DNA from: Methylobacterium crusticola
Lineage (GTDB): Bacteria > Pseudomonadota > Alphaproteobacteria > Rhizobiales > Beijerinckiaceae
Assembly (NCBI RefSeq): GCF_003574465.1
Contig: NZ_QOWC01000058.1
Coordinates: 1 to 42,721 of the forward strand
Length of the DNA stretch: 42,721 nt
Direction: 5' to 3'
Shown: positions 8,360-15,304 of the stretch, one piece after another
Position numbering within the stretch: position 1 is the first letter of the stretch
Layout: each line of letters begins with the position of its first letter
Program-made: the position numbers and the translations under genes
The notes under the pieces: model-generated
The model's input: the letters and a program-made list of their open reading frames with translations, nothing else
Told to the model about the DNA's origin: nothing
The model's database searches: none

Positions 8360-8928
8360 GCCGGCGCCTCCGGGGGCCCGGCGGGCGCGCCGCGGCCCTG
8401 GCAGGCCCCGCACTCGCCCTCGATCTCGACGATGCGGCTCGCCGGCTTGAAGCCGGCCCGCGCCAGGGTGTGGTCGAGGCTGCGCTCGATCTCGGCCGAG
8501 ACGGTCTCGTCGACGGTCCCGCAGCGGCGGCAGATCAGGAACACCGCGCTCTCGCCCCCGCCGTGGCCGTGCTCGCAGGGCACGAAGGCGTTGCGGCTGG
8601 CGATGCGGTGCACGAGGCCGTTCTCGGTCAGGAAGTCGAGCGCCCGGTAGACCGAGACCGCCGCCACCCGCTTGCCCGGCGCGCTCAGGCGCTCGGCGAT
8701 GTCGTAGGCGCCGAGCGGCCGGCCCTCGCCCGCCACCACCTCGAGGGTGCGCCGGCGCAGCGCCGTGAACTGGAGCCCGCGCTCGCGCGCCATCCGCTCG
8801 GCCCGGTCCACCAGGCCGGCCCGGCTCGCCGCGCCGCAGCCCTCGCGGCCCTCCGCGCGCCCGCACGCCGGGTGGTCGCACGCCGCGAGGTCGTGAGCGT
8901 CCTCGTCGCGGCTCGGGTGCTCGTCCAT
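8353..8928 (-). CDS. zur: Zinc uptake regulator Zur (Fur family)
   Basis: A 191-residue metalloregulator, longer than typical (about 150-170) owing to a Cys/His-rich N-terminus (residues 4-31: EHPSRDEDAHDLAACDHPACG and a further Cys). The winged helix spans about 44-105 with AVSVYRALDFLTENGLVHRI. The metal part shows PCEHGHGGG, CRRC (Cys133, Cys136) and CGAC (Cys173, Cys176); the two pairs match the structural zinc site of E. coli Zur. It is divergent from znu genes across a 31-bp palindrome, which marks it as Zur rather than ferric Fur. It probably represses znu when zinc is plentiful and perhaps regulates itself. Cytoplasmic. The extra N-terminal Cys/His cluster could be an additional zinc sensor; that part is inference. 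Confidence 0.9.
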   Translation of the reverse strand: MDEHPSRDEDAHDLAACDHPACGRAEGREGCGAASRAGLVDRAERMARERGLQFTALRRRTLEVVAGEGRPLGAYDIAERLSAPGKRVAAVSVYRALDFLTENGLVHRIASRNAFVPCEHGHGGGESAVFLICRRCGTVDETVSAEIERSLDHTLARAGFKPASRIVEIEGECGACQGRGAPAGPPEAPAQ

Positions 8929-8954
8929 GCTCGGCCTTCCGTGCCCGGCGGTGG

Positions 8955-8983
8955 TTGACAGGCCGGTCCTGTTACAGTGTAAC
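8955..8983 (+). promoter_or_regulatory. znu promoter: TTGACA - 17 bp - TGTAAC
   Basis: A perfect -35 hexamer TTGACA (8955-8960), a 17-base spacer and the -10 element TGTAAC (8978-8983, four of six consensus bases, including T1, T3, A4 and A5) read toward the znu genes. The -10 element is the right arm of the Zur palindrome, so bound Zur would block RNA polymerase. The leader to the first start codon (9134) would be about 140 bases. Confidence 0.6.
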
Positions 8984-8992
8984 AGGTCCGGC
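8962..8992. promoter_or_regulatory. Zur box (31-bp imperfect palindrome)
   Basis: The core CCTGTTACA-G-TGTAACAGG (8968-8986) is a perfect 9-bp inverted repeat around one base. Extending it gives 15-base arms with 14 matches (GCCGGTCC.. versus GCCGGACC..). The core fits the TGTTAT-A/T-ATAACA type recognised by alphaproteobacterial Zur. It sits between divergent zur and znu and overlaps the znu promoter. Confidence 0.8.
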
Positions 8993-9133
8993 CCGAGGGC
9001 AGCACCCGGCCACCTCTAGCAAATGAGGTGGCGGACGGCATCCGCCAAGGGCGCGGATCCGGGGCGCCGCTCCGAGGGCGCGGCCCGCGGGGGTGCTCCG
9101 GGCCGCCGACCGCCAGACGATGAAGGGCCCGCG

Positions 9134-9280
9134 ATGCAGGCCGACCCCGTTGCCCCGCCGCGCCGCGTCCCGTCGGCGGTTCAGCCCTCGCTCCTGCGCC
9201 AGGGCGCGCTGCCGCGCCTCGTCCTGGCGGGGCTCCTCGCGGCCGCGGTCTGGGGCGTGATCGCGTGGGCGATGGCGTGA
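9134..9280 (+). CDS. 48-residue single-pass membrane protein heading the znu operon
   Basis: The product is MQADPVAPPRRVPSAVQPSL followed by a basic stretch and one hydrophobic helix (about residues 26-48, rich in Leu/Ala/Val and ending AWAMA). I do not recognise the family. It starts at ATG 9134 with GAAGGG at 9122-9127, and its TGA overlaps the znuC GTG (GTGA), so it is cotranslated with znuC. Position directly behind the Zur-controlled promoter suggests a role in zinc import, perhaps as a small subunit or regulator of the ABC transporter; that is inference from context only. The frame is open upstream to 9023, but the extra residues are Arg/Gly-rich. An alternative is that it is merely a leader peptide. 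Confidence 0.55.
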   Translation: MQADPVAPPRRVPSAVQPSLLRQGALPRLVLAGLLAAAVWGVIAWAMA

Positions 9281-10122
9281 GCGCCGCTCCCGCCCCGGCC
9301 CGCGGCGCCCTGGCGTTCCGGGGCCTGACCCTCGGCTACGCCCGCCACCCGGCGGTCCACCACCTCGACGGCACGGTCCCGGCCGGCACCCTCCTGGCGG
9401 TGGTGGGCCCCAACGGCGCCGGCAAGTCGACCCTGCTCAAGGGCATCATCGGCGAGGTCGCGCCCCTCGAGGGCGAGGTCGCGCATCCGGGCCTCGCCCG
9501 GCGCGAGATCGCCTACCTGCCGCAGGTCGCCGAGATCGACCGCAGCTTCCCGATCAGCGTCTTCGACCTCGTGGCCATGGGGCTGTGGCGCCGGGTCGGG
9601 CCCTGGCGCTCCCTCCGGCCCCACGGCCGGGCGGTGGCGGAGGCGCTGGCGGCCGTGGGGCTCACCGGGTTCGAGCGCCGGCCGATCGGCACCCTGTCGG
9701 GCGGCCAGCTCCGGCGCGCCCTGTTCGCCCGCGTCCTCCTGCAGGACGCCCGCGTGATCCTCCTCGACGAGCCGTTCGCGGGCGTCGACGCCCGCACCAC
9801 CGCCGAGCTCCTCGACCTCGTCGTGCGCTGGCACGGCGAGGGCCGGACCGTGGCGGCGGTGCTGCACGACATGGAGCAGGTGCGCCGGTACTTCCCGGTC
9901 ACGCTGCTCCTCGCCCGCGAGGCCGTGGCCTGGGGCGCGACCGCGGAGGTCCTCGAGCCCGGCAACCTGCGGCGGGCCCGCCGGCTCTGCGAGGCCTGGG
10001 ACGACGAGGCGCCGGTGTGCCGCGGCGCCCCGCCGGCCGGCCCCGCCCGGCACCCGCACGGGCACGCCCACGCCGACCACCACGACCACGACCACGGTCC
10101 CCCGCACGAGCACGCCGCGTGA
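9277..10122 (+). CDS. znuC: Zinc ABC transporter ATP-binding protein ZnuC
   Basis: A 281-residue ABC ATPase. Walker A is GPNGAGKST, the signature is LSGGQLRRALFARVLL, Walker B is VILLDEPFAGVD, and the switch His lies in AVLHDMEQV. AYLPQVAEIDRSFPISVFDLV is typical of the metal (manganese/zinc/iron chelate) branch. The C-terminus ends in a His/Asp/Gly tail of about 20 residues (HPHGHAHADHHDHDHGPPHE), which probably binds zinc. It uses ATP to drive ZnuB at the inner membrane. Start GTG 9277 is chosen because it overlaps the previous stop (GTGA) and the homology begins soon after; GTG 9265 would add four residues. Zur regulation is expected through the upstream box. Confidence 0.92.
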   Translation: MSAAPAPARGALAFRGLTLGYARHPAVHHLDGTVPAGTLLAVVGPNGAGKSTLLKGIIGEVAPLEGEVAHPGLARREIAYLPQVAEIDRSFPISVFDLVAMGLWRRVGPWRSLRPHGRAVAEALAAVGLTGFERRPIGTLSGGQLRRALFARVLLQDARVILLDEPFAGVDARTTAELLDLVVRWHGEGRTVAAVLHDMEQVRRYFPVTLLLAREAVAWGATAEVLEPGNLRRARRLCEAWDDEAPVCRGAPPAGPARHPHGHAHADHHDHDHGPPHEHAA

Positions 10123-10134
10123 CCGGCCTCCCGC

Positions 10135-10206
10135 GCGGGCGCGCCGCGTGCCCACCCTGCGGGCGCGCCGCGTGCCCATCCTGCGGGCGCGCCGCGTGAT
10201 CGACCT
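10135..10206 (+). repeat. Three 24-bp direct repeats across the znuB start
   Basis: Units at 10135-10158, 10159-10182 and 10183-10206 share GCGGGCGCGCCGCGTG. The first two are alike over all but one base (CCCACCCT versus CCCATCCT); the third changes after GTG into the znuB coding start. The period of 24 keeps the frame, so each unit supplies an in-frame GTG (10148, 10172, 10196). A degenerate relative, CACGCCGCGTGACC, occurs at the znuC stop (10111-10124). Confidence 0.9.
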
Positions 10207-11062
10207 CCTGACGGCGCCCTTCAGCGAGTTCGCCTTCATGCGCCGGGCGCTCGCCGGCTGCGTCGCCCTGTCGGTCGGCGCGGCGCCGGTGGGCGTGTTC
10301 CTGACGCTGCGCCGCATGAGCCTGATGAGCGAGGCCATGAGCCACGCCATCCTGCCGGGCGCCGCGGTCGGGTTCCTGGTCGCCGGGCTGTCCCTGCCCG
10401 CGATGACGCTGGGCGGGCTCGCCGCCGGCCTCGCGGTGGCGCTGCTCTCGGGTTTCGTCGCCCGCTCGACCGTGCTGCGCGAGGATGCGAGCCTGGCGGC
10501 GTTCTACCTGATCTCCCTCGCCGCCGGCGTGCTGCTGATCTCGGCGCGGGGCACCTCCATCGACCTCCTGCACATCCTGTTCGGCACGGTGCTGGCCCTC
10601 AACGACGACGCCCTCGTGCTCCTCGGCGGCATCGCCACCGCGACCCTCGGCGGCCTCGCCCTCGCCTACCGGCCGCTCGTGATGGAGTGCGTCGACCCGC
10701 TCTTCCTGCGCTCGGTGGGCCGGGCGAGCGGCCCGGTGCATTACGGCTTCCTGGCGCTGGTCGTCCTCAACCTCGTCGGGGGCTTCGCCGCCCTCGGCAC
10801 CCTGCTGGCGGTCGGGCTGATGCTCCTGCCCGCCGTGACGGCGCGGTTCTGGGCCACCGACCTCACCGGGCTGATCCCGGTGGCGATGGGGACCGCCCTC
10901 CTGGCCAGCGCGGCGGGGCTGCTCGTGTCCTACTACGGCAACCTGCCGACCGGCCCCGCCATCGTGCTCACCGCCGGCGGGCTCTACGTCGCCTCCATGC
11001 TGCTCGGCCCGCGCGGCGGGCTGGTCTGGCGCCTCGCGCCCGGGCGTCACCTGGAGGCGTGA
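10196..11062 (+). CDS. znuB: Zinc ABC transporter permease ZnuB
   Basis: A 288-residue inner-membrane permease of the ABC-3 (metal) family with about eight hydrophobic segments. LTAPFSEFAFMRRALAG, LMSEAMSHAILPGAAVGF and the late GTLLAVGLMLLPAVTARF block with YYGNLPTGPAIVLTAG are family landmarks. It forms the zinc channel driven by ZnuC. I prefer GTG 10196 (VIDLLTAPF), which matches the usual family N-terminus; GTG 10172 and 10148 are also in frame because of a 24-bp triplication and would add 8 or 16 Arg-rich residues. The 73-base gap after znuC holds those repeats. The gene for the periplasmic ZnuA is not here. The 3' end overlaps the convergent DUF2256 gene by 16 bases. Confidence 0.9.
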   Translation: MIDLLTAPFSEFAFMRRALAGCVALSVGAAPVGVFLTLRRMSLMSEAMSHAILPGAAVGFLVAGLSLPAMTLGGLAAGLAVALLSGFVARSTVLREDASLAAFYLISLAAGVLLISARGTSIDLLHILFGTVLALNDDALVLLGGIATATLGGLALAYRPLVMECVDPLFLRSVGRASGPVHYGFLALVVLNLVGGFAALGTLLAVGLMLLPAVTARFWATDLTGLIPVAMGTALLASAAGLLVSYYGNLPTGPAIVLTAGGLYVASMLLGPRGGLVWRLAPGRHLEA

Positions 11063-11223
11063 GGCCCGCGGCGCCCCTCCGCCGCCGCCTGCCGGCGGCA
11101 GCGCTCGGAGCAGTAGCGCACCTCGTCCCAGACCCGCGCCCATTTCCGGCGCCAGGCGAACGGGCGGCCGCACTGGGCGCAGGGCTTCTCGGGCAGGTCG
11201 CCCTTGCGGCGCATCGGCGGCAT
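11047..11223 (-). CDS. DUF2256 zinc-ribbon-like mini-protein
   Basis: A 58-residue protein: MPPMRRKGDLPEKPCAQCG, then PFAWRRKWARVWDEVRYCSE and RCRRQAAAEG, with four Cys arranged as CAQC ... YCSERC, a likely zinc knuckle. The RPFAWRRKWARVWDEVRYCS block is the signature of DUF2256. The function is unknown; members are found next to cryptochrome/photolyase genes, as here. Its ATG overlaps the formyltransferase stop (TGATG), so the two are translationally coupled. Its tail overlaps the convergent znuB end. The family call is firm from motif recognition. Confidence 0.85.
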   Translation of the reverse strand: MPPMRRKGDLPEKPCAQCGRPFAWRRKWARVWDEVRYCSERCRRQAAAEGRRGPHASR

Positions 11224-12092
11224 CAGCGGACCGTGTTGGCGGCGTCGGCGAGCGAAATGGTGCTCCAGCGGGTGATCTGCACGTAGCCGTCCCGCGCCGC
11301 CACCACGAGGTGGCGGCGATGGCGGTGCACCACCGTGCCGGGGGCGTGGCGGTGGGGCTCGGTCCAGCCGTCCGCCGCGACGACGAACATCCGGGTGTCG
11401 CCCACCCGCGCCAGCGTCTCGATGGCCCCGAAGGCCCGCACCCGCCGCAGCACGTCCTCGACGCCCTGGCGGAAATCGAGGGTGCGGTCGGCGTCGGTGA
11501 CGCGCGGCCAGTAGGCGCCGTCGCCCTGCGGCTCGGCCGCCCGCCAGCGGGCCGGCAGCTCGCGGGCGATGGGGCCGCGGGCGAGCCGGAGCGCCGCCAT
11601 CTGGCAGCGCGCGAGCAGCGTCTCGTGCGTCTCGGCGGCCGACAGGGAGAACAGGTCCTGGGCGAGGATGTCGCCGGTGTCGAACCCCTCCTCGGCCAGC
11701 ACGTGGGCGGTCACGCCCCAGGTCTCGTAGGAGTCGAGGATCGCCCGGAACAGCGGGTAGGGGCCGCGACCGTCCGGCAGCGGCGAGGGGTGGAGGTTGA
11801 GGGCGTAGCGCACCCGGCCGGGCCAGCCGGTGATCAGCCAGGGGTAGCCCGCCACCACCAGCACCCAGTCGCGGCCGTGCTCGGCCGAGAGCGCCTCGAT
11901 GTCGCCGGCGCGGATCCGCGAGAGCTGGATCGGCAGCCGGTGCCGGCGGGCCTGGGCCACCACCATCTCGTTGTGGTCGTAGATCCCGTCGCAGGGCCGG
12001 GTGAACAGCTTGATGGGCTGCCAGCCGGCCGTGGCCAGCGCCTCGAACACGCCGCCGAGAAAGTCGATCCCCGCGAAGGCGAACTTCATCAT
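11223..12092 (-). CDS. Formyltransferase-family protein (Fmt/ArnA-like)
   Basis: A 289-residue protein with the formyl-transferase N-terminal fold: MMKFAFAGIDFLGGVFEAL, then the catalytic NLHPSPLPDGRGPYPL (Asn99, His101) and EEGFDTGDIL (Asp138), matching the Asn-His-Asp triad that moves a formyl group from 10-formyl-tetrahydrofolate. A second domain follows (about 200-289). It is too divergent to be the housekeeping Fmt, and the substrate is unknown. Residues such as TRPCDG and YDHNEMV resemble uncharacterised homologues rather than ArnA. It is coupled to DUF2256 (TGATG) and divergent from the SDR-photolyase pair, so a link to folate or pterin cofactors is plausible but inferred. Either of two ATGs at the N-terminus could be used. 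Confidence 0.82.
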   Translation of the reverse strand: MMKFAFAGIDFLGGVFEALATAGWQPIKLFTRPCDGIYDHNEMVVAQARRHRLPIQLSRIRAGDIEALSAEHGRDWVLVVAGYPWLITGWPGRVRYALNLHPSPLPDGRGPYPLFRAILDSYETWGVTAHVLAEEGFDTGDILAQDLFSLSAAETHETLLARCQMAALRLARGPIARELPARWRAAEPQGDGAYWPRVTDADRTLDFRQGVEDVLRRVRAFGAIETLARVGDTRMFVVAADGWTEPHRHAPGTVVHRHRRHLVVAARDGYVQITRWSTISLADAANTVR

Positions 12093-12244
12093 GGCTCCCC
12101 GGCTCCCGAACCGGCCCCGGGCCCGCGGCGGCGCCGCGCCCCGGCGACGGCCCGCGGCAGCCCGCGGCCCTGCGGCAGTAGCGCCCGGCTTCCCGCCCGC
12201 ACGCCCCGCTTTAACTAGGGTGGGAGAGCGGGCGGGGGAGCGGC

Positions 12245-12979
12245 ATGGGACGGGTTCTGATCTACGGCGGCACCGGGGGCATCGGGGCCGCCACGGCCCG
12301 GGCCCTGCGGGCGCGCGACTACCCGCTCCACCTCGTCGCCCGCGACGCGGCCCGGCTCGACGCGCTGGCGGCCGAGCTCGGCGACACCACGGTGACGGCG
12401 GGCGACGTCGGCGACGAGGCCCTGTTCGCGCGCGCCGCCGAGGCGGCGGGCGGGGAGCTGTCGGGCCTCGTCTACGCGGTCGGCACCATCAACCTCAAGC
12501 CCCTGGGGCGCCTGAAGGCCGAGGAGATCGAGGCGGATTTCCGCATCAACGCGCTCGGCGCCTTCCTGGCCGTGCAGGCGGCGGCCCCGGCCCTGAAGGC
12601 GGGGGCCGGCGAGGGGACGAGCGGCGTCGTGCTGTTCTCGACGGTCGCGGTGGCGCAGGGGTTCACGGCCCACGCCTCGGTGGCGATGGCCAAGGGGGCC
12701 GTCGAGGGGCTCGCGCTGACGCTCGCGGCCGAGCTCGCGCCGGGCATCCGGGTCAACGCCGTCGCGCCCTCCCTCACCCGCACCAACCTCGCCCGCTCCC
12801 TCACCGCCAACGAGACCGTGGCGAACGGGATCGCCGGCATGCACGCCATCGCGCGCCTCGGCGTCCCGGAGGATGCGGGGGCCCTCGCGGCCTTCCTGGT
12901 CTCGGACGATGCCGGCTGGATCACCGGCCAGGTGATCGGCGTCGACGGCGGGCGCTCCCGGGTGCGCACCAAGGGCTGA
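12245..12979 (+). CDS. Atypical short-chain dehydrogenase/reductase lacking the catalytic Tyr
   Basis: A 244-residue Rossmann protein. The nucleotide-binding GGTGGIG lies at 8-14, Asn102 (RINALGAF) and Ser132 (FSTVAV) are present, and Lys150 sits in AMAKGAVEGL. The YxxxK motif reads VAMAK, so the catalytic Tyr is Val146. The C-terminal GQVIGVDGGRS is standard. It may therefore bind NAD(P) or a pterin without ordinary oxidoreductase chemistry, or use another acid. GGGGAG precedes ATG 12245. Only twelve bases separate its stop from the photolyase start, and both lie in the same frame, so they form one operon. Such SDRs commonly accompany cryptochromes/photolyases; a cofactor-related role is inference. 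Confidence 0.85.
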   Translation: MGRVLIYGGTGGIGAATARALRARDYPLHLVARDAARLDALAAELGDTTVTAGDVGDEALFARAAEAAGGELSGLVYAVGTINLKPLGRLKAEEIEADFRINALGAFLAVQAAAPALKAGAGEGTSGVVLFSTVAVAQGFTAHASVAMAKGAVEGLALTLAAELAPGIRVNAVAPSLTRTNLARSLTANETVANGIAGMHAIARLGVPEDAGALAAFLVSDDAGWITGQVIGVDGGRSRVRTKG

Positions 12980-12991
12980 GGGGGAACCGTC

Positions 12992-14626
12992 CTGGGCACG
13001 CTCCGCCTCGTCCTCGGCGACCAGCTGCACCCGCGCCTCGCGAGCCTCGCCGACCTCGATCCGGCGGCCGACGTGGTGCTGATGGTCGAAGTCGCCGAGG
13101 AGGCGACCTACGTGCGCCACCACAAGCAGAAGCTCGTGCTGGTGCTCTCCGGGATGCGCCACTTCGCGGCCGACCTGCGGCGCGAGCGCGGCGCGCGCGT
13201 GGACTACGTCTCGCTGGAGGATCCCGGGAACACCGGGTCGTTCACGGGCGAGCTCCTCCGGGCGGTGGCGCGCCACCGGCCCGACCGGGTGGTCGTCACG
13301 GAGCCCGGCGAGTGGCGGGTCTGGGAGATGATGCGAGCCTGGGGCGAGGCGCTCGAGGTGCCGCTGGAGATCCGCGACGACACCCGCTTCCTGTGCCCGC
13401 GCTCCGTCTTCGCCCGCTGGGCGGAGGGCCGCGCCGAGCTCCGCATGGAGACGTTCTACCGGGCGATGCGGCGGCGCACCGGCTTCCTGATGGAGGGGCG
13501 GGAGCCGGCGGGCGGGCGCTGGAACTTCGATCGCGACAACCGCCGCCGCCTGCCGGCCGACCACGCCGTGCCCCGGCGCCTGCGCTTCGCCCCGGACGCG
13601 GTCACGCGCGGGGTGATGGCCCTCGTCGCCCGGCGCTTCCCCGACCATTTCGGCGAGCTAGAGGCGTTCGGCTGGCCGGTGACCCGGGCCGAGGCGCTCG
13701 ACGCCCTGCGGCACTTCGTGGAGGCGTGCCTGCCGGCCTTCGGGGACTACCAGGACGCCATGCGGGCGGACACGCCGTTCCTCTACCACGGCCTGATCGC
13801 GCCGGCCCTCAACCTCGGCCTCCTCGACCCCGAGGAGGTCTGCCGGGCCGCCGAGGCCGCCTACCGCCGGGGCGGCGCGCCGCTCAACGCGGTCGAGGGC
13901 TTCATTCGGCAGATCATCGGCTGGCGCGAGTACGTGCGCGGCCTGTACTGGGCCCGGATGCCGGACTACGCCGGGACGAACGCGCTCAGCGCCGGCCGCG
14001 ACCTGCCGTGGTTCTACTGGTCGGGCGAGACCGACATGGCGTGCCTGGCCGGGTGCGTGCGCGACACCCGCGTCCACGCCCACGCCCACCACATCCAGCG
14101 CCTCATGGTCCTCGGCAACTTCGCGCTGCTCGCCGGGATCGCGCCCGCGCAGGTCGAGGCCTGGTTCCTCGTCGTCTACGCCGACGCCTACGAGTGGGTG
14201 GAGCTGCCGAACGTCCACGGCATGGCCCTGTGGGCCGATGGCGGCCTCCTCGGCTCGAAGCCCTACGCGGCGTCCGGCGCCTACATCGACCGCATGTCGG
14301 ATTACTGCGGGGATTGCGCCTACGACGTCCGGGCGCGCGCCGGCCCGGGAGCCTGCCCGTTCAACGCCCTCTACTGGAACTTCCTGATCGCCCACGAGGC
14401 GCGGCTGCGGCACAACCCGCGCCTCGCCATGCCCTACCGCACCCTCGCCCGGATGAGCGCGGCGCGGCGGGCGGAGATCACCGCCGACGCGGGCCGGTTC
14501 CTCGCCTCCCTGGGCAACGCTCCCGCGGCCGCCCCCCCGCGGGCGCCCTCAGAGCGGCGTCCACACCGCGAGCGCGCCGTAGACGCCGGGACGCCGGACC
14601 TGTTCCTCGTAGACCCATCCGGCTGA
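12992..14626 (+). CDS. phrB: FeS-type bacterial cryptochrome/(6-4) photolyase (PhrB/CryB family), probable CTG start
   Basis: A 544-residue flavoprotein that repairs (6-4) photoproducts using FAD, a 4Fe-4S cluster and probably a ribityllumazine antenna. Landmarks: LRLVLGDQL at the N-terminus, VRHHKQK, TEPGEWRVWEM, GGRWNFD, VEGFIRQIIGWREYVRG, HHIQRLMVLGNFALLAG and YADAYEWVELPNV. The cluster cysteines are Cys351, 439, 442 and 455; as I recall, Agrobacterium PhrB has 350, 438, 441 and 454. That numbering holds only if translation begins at CTG 12992: the first ATG/GTG (13073) would delete the conserved LRLVLGDQL strand. GGGGGA (12980-12985) is well spaced for CTG. The last 37 residues are a Pro/Arg-rich extension overlapping the convergent bcsS gene by 78 bases. 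Confidence 0.93.
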   Translation: MGTLRLVLGDQLHPRLASLADLDPAADVVLMVEVAEEATYVRHHKQKLVLVLSGMRHFAADLRRERGARVDYVSLEDPGNTGSFTGELLRAVARHRPDRVVVTEPGEWRVWEMMRAWGEALEVPLEIRDDTRFLCPRSVFARWAEGRAELRMETFYRAMRRRTGFLMEGREPAGGRWNFDRDNRRRLPADHAVPRRLRFAPDAVTRGVMALVARRFPDHFGELEAFGWPVTRAEALDALRHFVEACLPAFGDYQDAMRADTPFLYHGLIAPALNLGLLDPEEVCRAAEAAYRRGGAPLNAVEGFIRQIIGWREYVRGLYWARMPDYAGTNALSAGRDLPWFYWSGETDMACLAGCVRDTRVHAHAHHIQRLMVLGNFALLAGIAPAQVEAWFLVVYADAYEWVELPNVHGMALWADGGLLGSKPYAASGAYIDRMSDYCGDCAYDVRARAGPGACPFNALYWNFLIAHEARLRHNPRLAMPYRTLARMSAARRAEITADAGRFLASLGNAPAAAPPRAPSERRPHRERAVDAGTPDLFLVDPSG

Positions 14627-15304
14627 GACGCGCAGGCGCACGCGCCCGACCGCGACGTCGGTGGCGTGCAGGCCGAGGCTCCACTTCCGGTAGCCGGTGC
14701 GGTCGGCGTAGAGCGCCGCCTCCGGCCCGACGTAGAACGACAGCACCCGCGCGCCCCAGGAGGCCCGGCCCCAGATCGTGGTCCGGGCGCTGCCGGCGAT
14801 GAGCGTGCCCGTGAGCAGCGTCGCCCCGGTCGGCCGCGCCCAGACCTCGCCGTGCAGCCGGAGACCGGGCGCGGGGGCCGGCAGCCGCTTCGTCGCGGCG
14901 CTGTCGAGCACCTCGAACGCGAGCTCGGGGCCGGCGAACAGCGTCACGACGCCCCACGCGTGGAGCCATTGCCAGCCGCCGAGCGCGCCCGCGAGGACGG
15001 TGTGACGCAGGACGCGCGGGGGGCGGGCGCCCGCGGATGCCCGGGGATCGCCGTAATAGTCGCGCTCGGGGCGCAGGCCGTAGCCGACGCTCCCGAGCGC
15101 CACGAAGCCGTCCGCGGCCGGGCCGCCGGGAGCGTGCTTGGCCCCGACGGCGACGAAGGACGAGCGCCCGGCGTCGAGGCTGCCGAACAGCACCGTGCGC
15201 GCATCCGCGCGCTCGTCGCCCCGGCTCGGACCAGCCCCGAGGCAGAGCGCCGCGGCGACCAGGATGGTCCCGGGACGTGCCGGGCGGGCGGGAAGACGTC
15301 GCAC
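14549..15304 (-). CDS. bcsS: Cellulose biosynthesis protein BcsS
   Basis: About 251 residues. A signal peptide (VRRLPARPARP then ILVAAALCLGAGPSRG) precedes DARTVLFGSLDAGRSSFVAVGAK, the opening of the BcsS family. Repeated amphipathic beta-like segments follow (VALGSVGYGLRPE, GGWQWLHAWGVVTLFAGPE, LSFYVGPEAALYADRTGYRKWSLGLHA), as in an outer-membrane or periplasmic beta-rich protein. Family members occur with rhizobial and methylobacterial cellulose genes, but the role is not well defined and no other bcs gene is here. The chosen start, GTG 15304, lacks a ribosome site. The strong GGAAAGGAG-ATG at 15332 is one base out of frame, so either a frameshift is present or the real start is weak. Confidence 0.78.
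   Translation of the reverse strand: MRRLPARPARPGTILVAAALCLGAGPSRGDERADARTVLFGSLDAGRSSFVAVGAKHAPGGPAADGFVALGSVGYGLRPERDYYGDPRASAGARPPRVLRHTVLAGALGGWQWLHAWGVVTLFAGPELAFEVLDSAATKRLPAPAPGLRLHGEVWARPTGATLLTGTLIAGSARTTIWGRASWGARVLSFYVGPEAALYADRTGYRKWSLGLHATDVAVGRVRLRVSAGWVYEEQVRRPGVYGALAVWTPL

Noticed and set aside
5518..8958. 1146-codon open frame on the plus strand
   Set aside because: Shadow frame across fsr, the sugar transferase and zur; product is Arg/Gly/Pro-rich with no motif, as is common antisense to GC-rich genes.
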